NCBI GenBank assembly: GCA_016214755.1
Contig: JACRNX010000040.1
Span: 1-52,653 of the forward strand
Origin: Candidatus Falkowiibacteriota bacterium
GTDB taxonomy: Bacteria > Patescibacteriota > Patescibacteriia > UBA11705 > JABHMO01
Length of the DNA: 52,653 bases
Reading direction: 5' to 3'
Positions 7,991 through 15,553 of the stretch are shown here, piece by piece. The first letter of the stretch is position 1. Each line of letters opens with the position of its first letter. The translations under genes and the position numbers were made by a program. A model generated the notes under the pieces. It was given only the letters and a program-made list of their open reading frames with translations. It did not search any database and had not been told where the DNA came from.

Positions 7991-8028
7991 GAGGCGGAGT
8001 TTCGCTTTTAAGAACGAAACTCCGCCTC
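7991..8028 (+). terminator. Perfect 14-bp stem-loop between metK and the PLP enzyme
   Basis: GAGGCGGAGTTTCG (7991-8004) pairs perfectly with CGAAACTCCGCCTC (8015-8028) over a 10-nt loop. No T-run follows, so it may be an intercistronic stabiliser or processing site rather than a full terminator. Confidence 0.55.
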
Positions 8029-8052
8029 TAAACTATGATAAGGAGTGAAGCC

Positions 8053-9327
8053 ATGAGTAAACGAGAACGGGCATTCAAAGATCCATTGCGTCATCTTCAT
8101 CCTTCAACCGCGCTTTCTTTAGCTGGATACAGCGCTCGCTTTTCAGAACGCTCTGCCAAAGTCCCGCTGTTCAGGACGTCTACCTTTGAATTTGCTTCTG
8201 CCGCGGAAGGCAAGTTGTTCTTCGACCGCGCTTATCATCTGCCGGGCGATGATGGAGTAGATCCAGGGTTAGTGTATTCGCGGCTGAATAATCCAAACAC
8301 AGAAATTGTTGAAGACAAAATCGTCGCCGCTGAAGCGGGGAGTAATTTTGCGGCTGCTTTTCCTTCGGGGATGAATGCGATAACGACAACGATCTTGGCG
8401 CTTGTTCCGCGCGGCGGCAAAATTCTTTACGGAAATCCAGTGTACGGAGGCACGTATTTCTTTTTAAAACATATCTGTCCCGAACGATTTGACGTAAAAA
8501 CTGTTCCGGTTGATTCAAGCGATTTGGAGTTATTCGAAGATACGCTGAAGAAGGAAGGGCCATTTAGTATGGTCTTCTTGGAGACGCCGGCTAATCCTAC
8601 GATGAAATTAACTGACATCAGGGCGGTCGCTGATTTAGCGAAGAAACATTCTGGCGAAAAAGTTATTGTTGTCGTTGACAATACTTTTCTCGGCCCAGTT
8701 TTTCAGCAACCATTTGAATGCGGCGCTGACATTGTGGTGTATTCAGCCACTAAATACATCGGAGGGCACAGCGATTTAATCGCTGGTTTCGCGCTCACCC
8801 GCGATAAAGCGCAAATGATGACGATTAAAGATTTCCGCACTATACTTGGAGGTACCATTTCTTCAGATACCGCTTGGTTGCTGACAAGGTCAGTCGAAAC
8901 GTTGTGGATGCGCATGGAGCGGCAAGCTGAAGTCGCGGCTAAAGTCGCGCAAGCTCTGAAGGTTCATCCTGCGGTTTCGAAAGTCTATTTTCCCGGTCTT
9001 TTGCGTCGTCAAGACGGAAAAGCATATGAGATTTACAGGAAACAATGTCTCGGACCGGGCGCCATGATTACTTTCGACCTAAAGGCTGGCACGATGGAAG
9101 CGGCTTACAAGTTTCTGGACGCGGTGGAAATTTGCCATTTGGCTGTTTCGCTCGGCGGTACCGAGTCGCTTATTGAACATCCTCGCACCATGACTCATAG
9201 CGATATGACCGAAGAAGATCTTGATCTCTGCGGCATAACAAACGCCATGGTCAGACTCTCCATAGGACTTGAAAATTCTGATGACTTGATCGCTGATATC
9301 TTTAATGCGTTAAAAGAAATTGAATGA
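8053..9327 (+). CDS. Cys/Met metabolism PLP-dependent enzyme (cystathionine gamma-synthase / methionine gamma-lyase type)
   Basis: This 424-residue fold-type I PLP enzyme belongs to the trans-sulfuration family. YSRLNNPN and the SGMNAI region (phosphate binding) are present, then FLETPANPT, VVDNTFLGP and the Schiff-base lysine in SATKYIGGHSD (about residue 233). RLSIGLENSDDLIADI is the usual C-terminal signature. Members include cystathionine synthases and lyases, methionine gamma-lyase and acylhomoserine sulfhydrylases; sequence alone does not separate them here. I chose the ATG at 8053 because AAGGAG lies 7 bp upstream; an in-frame ATG at 8035 lacks one. Its position after metK suggests a role in methionine or homocysteine turnover. 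Confidence 0.88.
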   Translation: MSKRERAFKDPLRHLHPSTALSLAGYSARFSERSAKVPLFRTSTFEFASAAEGKLFFDRAYHLPGDDGVDPGLVYSRLNNPNTEIVEDKIVAAEAGSNFAAAFPSGMNAITTTILALVPRGGKILYGNPVYGGTYFFLKHICPERFDVKTVPVDSSDLELFEDTLKKEGPFSMVFLETPANPTMKLTDIRAVADLAKKHSGEKVIVVVDNTFLGPVFQQPFECGADIVVYSATKYIGGHSDLIAGFALTRDKAQMMTIKDFRTILGGTISSDTAWLLTRSVETLWMRMERQAEVAAKVAQALKVHPAVSKVYFPGLLRRQDGKAYEIYRKQCLGPGAMITFDLKAGTMEAAYKFLDAVEICHLAVSLGGTESLIEHPRTMTHSDMTEEDLDLCGITNAMVRLSIGLENSDDLIADIFNALKEIE

Positions 9328-9334
9328 TTCAAAC

Positions 9335-9369
9335 AACCCATCTGTAATTTCAGATGGGTTTTCTTTTTC
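9335..9369 (+). terminator. Intrinsic terminator after the PLP enzyme
   Basis: AACCCATCTG and CAGATGGGTT form a perfect 10-bp stem over TAATTT, followed by TTCTTTTTC. It ends the metK transcription unit. Confidence 0.9.
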
Positions 9370-9373
9370 GCAA

Positions 9374-9402
9374 GAAAAAGAGTCCGTTTTAGGACTCTTT
9401 TT
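9374..9402 (-). terminator. Terminator of tRNA-Met
   Basis: AAAAAGAGTCC and GGACTCTTTTT form an 11-bp stem that begins 2 bp after the tRNA 3' end on the minus strand. T-runs in both arms allow termination in both directions. Confidence 0.8.
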
Positions 9403-9403
9403 G

Positions 9404-9477
9404 TGGGGACGAGGAGATTTGAACCCCCGACCTAGTGATTATGAATCACTCGCTCTACCGGGCTGAGCTACGTCCCC
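9404..9477 (-). tRNA. tRNA-Met (CAT anticodon)
   Basis: A full cloverleaf is readable on the minus strand. The acceptor is GGGGACG/CGTCCCC, the D stem GCTC/GAGC, and the anticodon stem AGTGA/TCACT with loop TTCATAA (anticodon CAT). The T arm GGGGG/CTCCT has two G-T pairs and a TTCAAAT loop. CCA is not encoded. It may be elongator Met or the tRNA-Ile2 type that also carries CAT; the G-C first pair argues against an initiator, which normally has a mismatch there. Confidence 0.95.
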
Positions 9478-9566
9478 GATTCCATGAGCCAAGTTTTCTA
9501 TTTTTGATTACATTCATATATTAATAGAAGTAATTTTTTTTGTCAATACTTTCGCTTTATTTCGCT

Positions 9567-9643
9567 TTATTCGTGTTGACAAGCGGCTAAAATTTTGGGA
9601 TGGTATAAATAGAGGAAAGGTTGTCTTTCGCGTCTCTATTTTT
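9567..9643 (+). promoter_or_regulatory. Promoter-like 38-bp repeat (copy B) followed by an attenuator-like hairpin
   Basis: 9567-9604 is identical to 4667-4704 and contains TTGACA. It is followed by a hairpin made of AATAGAG-GAAAG and CTTTC-GCGT-CTCTATT, then TTTC, which resembles an attenuator or early terminator. Downstream lie the MITE and the 621-codon gene. The upstream stretch 9478-9566 holds nothing further that I recognise. Confidence 0.4.
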
Positions 9644-9743
9644 CAGGAATTATTAATAAGATAATGAATAGCGGATGATGGCGCTGGCCGAAATTTATTG
9701 GCAGAATTTAAAATATAAACTGTCAACGGCCGGCGCCAAGCCA

Positions 9744-9953
9744 TATGGACATCACATTATGAAAACGCACTCCATAAATAGTAAAAATCGCGATCCGCTT
9801 GTTTTTCGCGGAAAAAATTTTCATCGTAGCTATGGCTACGACTCAAATTTTTTCACGCTCCAAAACTTCGCCGCTCATCGATTTTTTCTTATTTCTTAGT
9901 GCGTTTTTTTTTCTTATTTCTTAGTGCGTTTTCATCATAATGTGATGTCCATA
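9744..9953. mobile_element. TA-flanked MITE, copy 1
   Basis: Long terminal inverted repeats start TGGACATCACATTATGAAAA and end with GTGCGTTTTCAT...AATGTGATGTCCA, both flanked by TA. This is the target-duplication pattern of IS630/Tc1-mariner-like elements. The interior has a GATCCGC/GCGGA hairpin and a CGTAGC/GCTACG hairpin but no transposase. Copy 2 is at 16063-16244. This copy is 28 bp longer because TTTCTTATTTCTTAGTGCG is partly duplicated near the right end and an extra CAT lies in the right repeat. The right-hand TA forms part of the TATG that starts the next gene. Confidence 0.85.
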
Positions 9954-11818
9954 TGTTCTATCACCATCATCTCAATTCAAAAACATTGCAAAAAAATCAC
10001 GAACAGATTTATCGTGAGTTTTTTTCGCGCAATCCGCTGGTGATTTCCACGCCCTCGGTTTTGCTTTGGTCGCCGATTTATTCGGTCGGCTACGGCGGAC
10101 TGGGGGTCTCGGGAAAATTGCCTGGCCGGCATTATGTCGGCATCCGGAAAAAAGAAAGCGGCAATGGCCGATTGGTAAAATTTGTGTCGCAAAAAATGTA
10201 TTTTCCGGAAGATGATTCGTTTAAAGAGAAAGAGTCAATTACTTATTACAGCGAAAAGGTGGCGAAAATCTACGAGGATTTTTTGCGGAAGCGCGGCATT
10301 AAAGAAGCCGTTGAAATTGAAATTTTGGAGGAGGGTCCGGTGGCGCGCGGCTGGCATTCCACTCAAGCAGTGTGCTCGGCTGTCAGCGCCGCTCTTTTTT
10401 TATGGTATAAAATATGCGAGAAAGAAGAAATCGCTAATTGGAAAACAATGGCGACGGAAAGATTGATTGAAGATGAAAAATTTAATGAATTGGTGCGGCT
10501 CACCTGGAAAGCGGCGTCTTACGCGTTAGGGACATTTGACGACGGTTACGCGATATTAAATTCGCTGATTGACAGCCATTACCCGATGATTTTTTATCAT
10601 GAAAAAGACCCTGGCTATTTTGACCAGTATCAGGATTTGGGATTGGACGACCCGGGTTCTTATTACAACTTTGCCGAACAGCTAAAATGGCGCGCGGTTA
10701 GATTGGAAGAATTATTTTCATTGCCTGAACAGCCGAGTTGGGTTTTGGAATACGCCATAGTTTACAGCGGCGGCGAATGCCCGTTGAGCCATATTTATCA
10801 GGCGCAGATTAAATATGACGAACGTTTGTCCGGCTTAGCGAAATTTATCCGAAAAACGTTCGAGAAAACCGTGCCAAAAAGTTTTAGAGCGCGGCCGTAT
10901 TTTTTGGAGCCGTCATATTCCGAGAAAGAATCGCCGGGCATAATTTTATTTAAAAAATATCGCGAATCATCGGTTGTTTTATCGTCGGAATTCATCAAGC
11001 GTTTTTATGAATTGTACCGAATCGGCTATGTGACGGACAGGATTTTGGAGTTTTTTAAAGCAATCAATTTGTGCGAAACATTCGCCAAAGTGCTGGGGCA
11101 AGTCAGTCCCCGCGTGGATAATATCTGTTCAATTTTGACGCGAATGGGGAAGGAAGTGAATGAACTCGGCGTGGGCGCGAAATTGATTGCCGAAGGAATT
11201 CTCGGCGACATTTTAGTCGTTGGCCCGTATCAGAGCGTGAGAAAAACAATTGAAAAAGCGCAGGACGAAGTTCAACGTTTAATCGGCCAGCCGCTTTACT
11301 GCGAATATGCTTCTTGGTGCGATGGCGAGGAAAACGAAGGCATGAGAATCGAGCAGATGATGTCGGAAAATCTTTATTCCCCGTTCATTTCTCCGCAGAC
11401 GTACGTGCTTCGCGAAATTAACGCGGACGGCGCGGTCGCCAGTTCGTTGATTTCTTTTGAAGAATATCAAAAAAGAATCGCAGGGTTTGATTTGCTCGGC
11501 GACTTGGACGAGAAGAAAATTTACATTAAAGGCAACTTGCTTTCGTCGTCAGATATTCATTCCACGAAAGCGACGTTAGAAACGTTAAATAAATTTTTCG
11601 AAAAACAGCGCGTTCAACTTTCCGCGCGCGAGCTTGATATTTCATCTTATCAGGATCGCAATCAAATGGAATCGAAAATCGCGCGGCCGCTTGTCGCCGC
11701 GTTCAAGAAATACACGGGCAAAAAATTGAATTTGGTCATCTCCGGCGGACTGGGCACGAACTATTCGCTGACTTTTGACTCGAATGGGCATAAGATTGGA
11801 TTGATTGGGAAAAAATAA
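9953..11818 (+). CDS. Large protein with remote GHMP-kinase-like features
   Basis: I do not recognise this 621-residue protein with confidence. Two stretches recall the GHMP kinase fold: STPSVLLWSPIYSVGYGGLG near the N terminus, in the position of the substrate-binding motif 1, and GPVARGWHSTQAVCSAVSAA, in the position of the glycine/serine-rich ATP loop. A later GAKLIAEGILGDILVVGP could correspond to motif 3. The last 200 residues form an extra region with no match I can name. No signal peptide or membrane segment is seen, so it is cytoplasmic. The ATG at 9953 spans the MITE boundary, so the insertion kept the start codon but replaced the leader, and no Shine-Dalgarno sequence is now visible. 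Confidence 0.6.
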   Translation: MFYHHHLNSKTLQKNHEQIYREFFSRNPLVISTPSVLLWSPIYSVGYGGLGVSGKLPGRHYVGIRKKESGNGRLVKFVSQKMYFPEDDSFKEKESITYYSEKVAKIYEDFLRKRGIKEAVEIEILEEGPVARGWHSTQAVCSAVSAALFLWYKICEKEEIANWKTMATERLIEDEKFNELVRLTWKAASYALGTFDDGYAILNSLIDSHYPMIFYHEKDPGYFDQYQDLGLDDPGSYYNFAEQLKWRAVRLEELFSLPEQPSWVLEYAIVYSGGECPLSHIYQAQIKYDERLSGLAKFIRKTFEKTVPKSFRARPYFLEPSYSEKESPGIILFKKYRESSVVLSSEFIKRFYELYRIGYVTDRILEFFKAINLCETFAKVLGQVSPRVDNICSILTRMGKEVNELGVGAKLIAEGILGDILVVGPYQSVRKTIEKAQDEVQRLIGQPLYCEYASWCDGEENEGMRIEQMMSENLYSPFISPQTYVLREINADGAVASSLISFEEYQKRIAGFDLLGDLDEKKIYIKGNLLSSSDIHSTKATLETLNKFFEKQRVQLSARELDISSYQDRNQMESKIARPLVAAFKKYTGKKLNLVISGGLGTNYSLTFDSNGHKIGLIGKK

Positions 11819-11875
11819 TTTGCGTAGACAAAAAATCGTTATGAGTTTTTTGTCGAGATTTATTGAAAATAACAC

Positions 11876-11935
11876 AAAACGCGCCGTATCTTGTAGATAG
11901 AGACGGCGCGTTTCATTTTGGTCTCTATTTTTCAG
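11876..11935 (+). terminator. Overlapping terminator hairpins after the GHMP-like gene
   Basis: AAACGCGCCGT (11877-11887) pairs with ACGGCGCGTTT (11903-11913). An alternative stem, ATAGAGAC (11897-11904) with GTCTCTAT (11921-11928), leads straight into TTTTC. The two are mutually exclusive. Confidence 0.65.
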
Positions 11936-12018
11936 GATTATAGATGAGACAATGATAGTGGTTCTTTTGTTCTAGATGAGTTCTAGCGCGTCAATGCACC
12001 GCCACAAGGAGGGTTAAG

Positions 12019-12195
12019 ATGAATACCAAGGTAGCAGTGCGTGAAGAAAAACCAGTTCGTCCGATCCAAGTTGACGAACGCGGGACTGAAAAAAACGTTG
12101 ATGAACGACAGCCGCGGACAGAATCGCTTTACGGCGATCAGTCTGACCATAATGAGTGGTTGGGCGTTCTTACTTCATCTGGATTTTTCGTCTAA
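12019..12195 (+). CDS. Small 58-codon hypothetical protein with its own terminator
   Basis: The ATG at 12019 has a strong ribosome site (AAGGAGG, 12007-12013), and an intrinsic terminator follows the stop within 9 bp, so this is a self-contained short gene. The product is highly charged (VREEKPVRPIQVDERG, then VDERQPRTE) with a hydrophobic end, WLGVLTSSGFFV. There is no Cys, signal peptide or membrane helix. I do not recognise the family. The polar leader plus hydrophobic tail superficially resembles a precursor peptide, but no maturation gene is adjacent. Just upstream is a block with GTCTCTATTTTTC and, about 30 bp on, AGTGGTTCTT, also seen before the lipoprotein gene at 12534. Confidence 0.6.
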   Translation: MNTKVAVREEKPVRPIQVDERGTEKNVDERQPRTESLYGDQSDHNEWLGVLTSSGFFV

Positions 12196-12203
12196 ATACA
12201 CAA

Positions 12204-12236
12204 ACAGCGATTTCACGAGTCGCTGTCTTATTTTTG
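12204..12236 (+). terminator. Terminator of the 58-codon gene
   Basis: ACAGCGA (12204-12210) and TCGCTGT (12220-12226) form a perfect 7-bp stem followed by CTTATTTTTG. Confidence 0.8.
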
Positions 12237-12245
12237 TCCGTAATC

Positions 12246-12335
12246 CGTAATAGAAAATAGAAAGTAGAAAATAGAAAATAGAAGTTTGTTAGAGAAGGAT
12301 TGTCAACATTGTAATTTCCATATTCTAGATTTCCG
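12246..12335 (+). repeat. Word-like dispersed repeat (TAGAAAATAGAA type), copy 1
   Basis: A run of TAGAAAATAGAA words is followed by AGTTTGTTAGAGAAGGATTG and TTGTAATTTCCATATT. The same series recurs at 42797-42890. The rest of 12336-12533 is the leader of the lipoprotein gene, with GTCTCTATTTTTCC at 12411 and a GTTCTTCA...TGTCCGAAGAAC inverted pair (12453-12491). Confidence 0.7.
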
Positions 12336-12533
12336 CTAGAGGCGGGACGAGCTTCGAAGGACGTAACTTGTAATTTTAAGAAATGGAAGATTTTTCAATC
12401 GCGTCAAAAAGGTCTCTATTTTTCCCATTCCAGCGCGCGATAATGTAAGTGGTTCTTCACAACAAAGTTCGTTCGGAATGTCCGAAGAACTTTGATAAAC
12501 GCCATTCTTGGGTAAACCCAAAGGAGGTGCAAA

Positions 12534-13361
12534 ATGAGAAAGGCGTTGGCAGTGCTGATGGTGCTGGGAATGTTCCTTGGTTGCGACGTCGCTGGCGAGG
12601 ACGAAAAAGGCCTTGGTGCCATGCAGTCCTATATGAAGGCCAAGGCGCTAGACACGCGGCTGGTGATGCAGAAGTGCCGCGAAGGTAAGATCGGCGAAGT
12701 GCCGATTGCGACAAAGAAGAGCGTGTTCGTTTCTCTTCACCGGACGCTGACAGACACCCAGGTGGACGGCGCGCTTGCTTTGATGGAAGGCAATGCTGGT
12801 CCGATTATCAAGACAGAACTCAAGAAGACCTATAATTGTCTGATAGAAAACGATGTGTCTTTGGCGCTGATTGGCACGAAAACCTTTGCTCTCGAGGCAG
12901 GCAAGGCAGACGATGTTTCTGAAGGCGCGCCGGCTGGCGGCATTCCTGCTGGCAGCAGCGGTGTCAGCGCTTCTGTCTACATTCCGGACCTGGGCAATGT
13001 TTCTGCTTCTGCGGTGGCGGATTCAGAGACAGTGGCTACAGTGATGGGCACGGTGGAAGAGGGCGCTCAAGGCGCGATTGAAGAGCTAAAGCAGCTCTCA
13101 CAGTGTCTGGCGGTTATCGCTGACTGCGTAGCGCATGTGGGTCTGCGCAATTCATGGTGCATTTACAATAGCCATGAGTTGAACCCAGGCAACGCGTACT
13201 GCGCTGATGGCTGTTGCGCGCATACCAGCATGGTCGGGATGGTTCACTGCTTGCCGAGTTGCGGCGCTGGCTGGGTCGAGGCGGACGATTTTTCGAACTG
13301 CGAAAACGTCACTACGCCTGACGACGGCATGTGCCCTTGGAACTTTGGCGGGTGGTACTAA
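12534..13361 (+). CDS. Putative secreted lipoprotein with a Cys-rich C terminus
   Basis: The 275-residue protein starts MRKALAVLMVLGMFLGC, a signal peptide ending in a lipobox (FLGC), so it should be lipid-anchored outside the membrane. The middle is Ala/Gly/Ser-rich. The last 85 residues hold about ten Cys (CLAVIADC, WCIYN, YCADGCC, HCLPSCG, NCENV, MCPW), probably disulfide-bonded. The ribosome site AAGGAGG fixes the start. I recognise no family. Its GC and codon use are higher than the neighbouring AT-rich genes, which may mean transfer. A second Cys-rich lipoprotein follows at 13619. Confidence 0.75.
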   Translation: MRKALAVLMVLGMFLGCDVAGEDEKGLGAMQSYMKAKALDTRLVMQKCREGKIGEVPIATKKSVFVSLHRTLTDTQVDGALALMEGNAGPIIKTELKKTYNCLIENDVSLALIGTKTFALEAGKADDVSEGAPAGGIPAGSSGVSASVYIPDLGNVSASAVADSETVATVMGTVEEGAQGAIEELKQLSQCLAVIADCVAHVGLRNSWCIYNSHELNPGNAYCADGCCAHTSMVGMVHCLPSCGAGWVEADDFSNCENVTTPDDGMCPWNFGGWY

Positions 13362-13368
13362 ACACGAT

Positions 13369-13410
13369 GGAGCGGATTGACCGCGTTCAATCCGCTCCCC
13401 AATATTTTTT
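13369..13410 (+). terminator. Terminator after the first lipoprotein gene
   Basis: GGAGCGGATTGA (13369-13380) and TCAATCCGCTCC (13387-13398) form a perfect 12-bp stem over CCGCGT, followed by CCAATATTTTTT. Confidence 0.9.
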
Positions 13411-13605
13411 CATCGTTATCCGAAAGTAATTTATTATCAAGCGAGTGAGTGAAATGTCCCGCTTTGGCGGGATCATTTCCGAGCGAGCGCAGATAATACA
13501 GGTTCAATACCGCGTAGCTTTGCTATGAAATATAATAAACGAAGCGAGTTCCGACAAATACCTCGGAGCTCTGCTCCGAGGAACCTTTATTTTCGGATGA
13601 TGAGG
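13411..13605 (+). repeat. Multi-hairpin structured interval between the lipoprotein genes
   Basis: The outer ends are complementary (TCATCGTTATCCGAAA with TTTTCGGATGATGA). Inside are GAAATG-TCCCGCTTTGGCGGGA-TCATTTC and CCTCGGAGC-TCT-GCTCCGAGG. The architecture resembles the 169-bp repeats at 2651 and 3400, though the sequence differs. It could be a leader RNA of the second lipoprotein gene or a REP-like cluster. Confidence 0.5.
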
Positions 13606-13618
13606 AAGGAGGTTTATC

Positions 13619-14476
13619 ATGAAAGCATGCGTTGTTTTGTTCTTTACATTTAGTTTTGTCAGCTGTGAATGGGAGGAAGGCGAAATCACAACCACATATT
13701 CTTATCCGGATACAGCAGTGGCAGAAGAACAATCCTGCGGTGAAATTGATTTTGTCGGCAAATGTCAAGGGACGGTTTTAAAATATTGCGCTGACAGCGT
13801 ATTAGATGAAGTTGATTGTGGCGAGATTAACGCCACTTGCGGTTGGGACGAAAAATATCAATATAACACTTGTTTGTCGTTAGAGGTTGCCTATCCGCAG
13901 GGCGAAATTCCAGATACCTGTCCGAACATCGGCGCGGGCGAGTGCGTAAAAGACAGCCAGAACGAAATTCGTGAGTGCGTTGTCAATGCCGGCGTCGCGG
14001 TATGGCAGATTAGGAAATGCGATGACGACAATGGTTGCACTGCTGATTCGTGCGAAAAAAACATTTGTCTGTTCGAATACAATTGTCCGGAGGGCAGCTA
14101 TTGCGATAATGGAAAATGCAAGGCAGAGTGTGTGCCAAATTGCGAAGATAAGGAATGCGGTTCAGACGGTTGCGGTGGCGAGTGCGGCAGTTGCAGTGGT
14201 AAGTTTGAATGCGATTTTGCAAACAATCTCTGCCGTCGTAAATGCGAAAATGGTTTGTGGTGCGACGCGGACCAGAAGTGCTGCCGCAACGCCTGCATTC
14301 CGTCCACTAGCACCTGTTGCGACATCGAAGACACGAACGCCGCGGTTTGGTGCAATGAAAAACTGCCAAATTGCGTTGAAGCGTCGGAAAAGTGCCACGC
14401 GCCTTATAATATGATGTGTTGCCCGACATATTATTATTTTGTATGTTTCAACGGAAACGAATGCGACTGCTGTTAG
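13619..14476 (+). CDS. Cys-rich lipoprotein with a GSDGCGGECGSC-type repeat
   Basis: The 285-residue protein has an N-terminal signal ending in FVSC (lipobox) and more than 40 Cys. The middle carries CVPNCEDKECGSDGCGGECG, a motif I associate with secreted Cys-rich proteins of Myxococcota and other former Deltaproteobacteria. DDNGCTADSC and CPEGSYCDNGKCK are of the same style. The C-terminal part (CCRNACIPSTSTCC ... CNGNECDCC) is also disulfide-like. GGAAGGAGG upstream of the ATG is a strong ribosome site. The protein should sit on the outer face of the membrane. Function is unknown; origin by transfer is an inference from the motif style. Confidence 0.75.
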   Translation: MKACVVLFFTFSFVSCEWEEGEITTTYSYPDTAVAEEQSCGEIDFVGKCQGTVLKYCADSVLDEVDCGEINATCGWDEKYQYNTCLSLEVAYPQGEIPDTCPNIGAGECVKDSQNEIRECVVNAGVAVWQIRKCDDDNGCTADSCEKNICLFEYNCPEGSYCDNGKCKAECVPNCEDKECGSDGCGGECGSCSGKFECDFANNLCRRKCENGLWCDADQKCCRNACIPSTSTCCDIEDTNAAVWCNEKLPNCVEASEKCHAPYNMMCCPTYYYFVCFNGNECDCC

Positions 14477-14501
14477 TCATTTTTGCATTATTGTTAAAAA
14501 C

Positions 14502-14536
14502 AAAAGAAGAGGATTCGCAAATTCTCTTCTTTTTTA
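14502..14536 (+). terminator. Terminator after the second lipoprotein gene
   Basis: AAAAGAAGAGGATT and AATTCTCTTCTTTT pair around TCGCA with one bulge, followed by TT. The A-run on the left arm lets it also serve the convergent gene at 14553. Confidence 0.8.
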
Positions 14537-14552
14537 GTTAAATTAATTTTAT

Positions 14553-15020
14553 CTATACTAAGGATTTGGTTTTGAATTTTTCGTACCTTTCTTCAATCAA
14601 TTTAATATCGTTTTTAGATAAGATGGAATTACTAATGCTGCAAGTTAATATCGCATCAGGTACTTTACTTAATTTTTTCTTTAACTTAATAATATCAGCG
14701 TCTGAAAACAGATGGGTTATCGGGCAGATATTGATATAAAAACATTTTTTATTATCCTCGATTTCCGCGTCCACAGGCCAGCAGCGGCACATTAATGGTC
14801 TGACTTTATGAATTGAGCAAGAATAGTCCTTTGTTAAATACGGGCAAACGCCTTTTCTGCTTTTCATTTCATAGTGATTACTCCCTATTTTGATAAAATA
14901 ATTTGGCTGGCCGTTGTTCAAGATTTTGTTCATCTCTGATTTGGTAACATCACTGCCGCCCAGCCGGCAGCAAGCCGCTTTACATTGCCGACAAATTTTT
15001 AGGAGAATATCGTTTTTCAT
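14553..15020 (-). CDS. YkgJ-like cysteine cluster protein
   Basis: The 155-residue cytoplasmic protein has the Fe-S/Zn-type pattern of the YkgJ (UPF0153) family. It begins CRQCKAACCRLGG, then has CPYLTKDYSCSIHKVRPLMC and a RCWPVD motif, with further Cys in FYINICP. These clusters are thought to bind a metal or Fe-S centre; the biochemical role is not established. It is convergent with the lipoprotein gene. Confidence 0.8.
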   Translation of the reverse strand: MKNDILLKICRQCKAACCRLGGSDVTKSEMNKILNNGQPNYFIKIGSNHYEMKSRKGVCPYLTKDYSCSIHKVRPLMCRCWPVDAEIEDNKKCFYINICPITHLFSDADIIKLKKKLSKVPDAILTCSISNSILSKNDIKLIEERYEKFKTKSLV

Positions 15021-15080
15021 ATCGTATCATGAACGAAAAATTTTTGTTATCGGACGCGATTTAAATTTTATTATTTATAA

Positions 15081-15446
15081 TTATCCGCGGCTTTTTTTGT
15101 GCCAACCCACAAGAAACAATATGCCGATTAAAAAAGCGACTCCGGAAATTTGCATGGCCCAGAATAACACAGACCATTCAAACGGATTTCTCGTCAGCGT
15201 GGCGATGTAAGTTAGTCCAGCAAGAATAAATCCTACCCCGCCGACGATTTCTCGTTTCCAAGAAATTAATAAAATAATCAACAGTATAAGAGCGGGAATA
15301 TTATGCATGAATAATCCTAAAATCGTTCCCCAGAATCCATAGTTTCCTTCGAAAATATCTAATGAAAACATGGCTAAAAATAATATAAAAATTATTGATA
15401 AAATTCTCGGCGTCCAGTATAAGCCCTGACTGACATTATTTTTCAT
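15081..15446 (-). CDS. Small four-helix membrane protein, function unknown
   Basis: The 121-residue protein has four hydrophobic segments. They lie roughly at residues 13-29 (ILSIIFILFLAMFSL), 40-61 (ILGLFMHNIPALILLIILLI), 67-84 (IVGGVGFILAGLTYI) and 92-114 (LFWAMQISGVAFLIGILFLV). H48 and P51 in the second helix are notable. Similar small membrane proteins are widespread in bacteria without a known function. The stretch 15447-15553 upstream holds nothing I recognise. Confidence 0.65.
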   Translation of the reverse strand: MKNNVSQGLYWTPRILSIIFILFLAMFSLDIFEGNYGFWGTILGLFMHNIPALILLIILLISWKREIVGGVGFILAGLTYIATLTRNPFEWSVLFWAMQISGVAFLIGILFLVGWHKKSRG

Positions 15447-15553
15447 ATTTATAAAACTTCGATTATTTTCAAAATTTCGGTATATCTGAAGTTGCGTAAC
15501 AATTTGGGTGAAGCGAAGCGAAACCAGATATTCGCTGTTGTGCGATGTAAATT

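Noticed and set aside
9675-9899. Open frame covering the MITE interior
   Set aside because: It spans terminal repeats and hairpins, has no ribosome site, and is not kept in the second copy.
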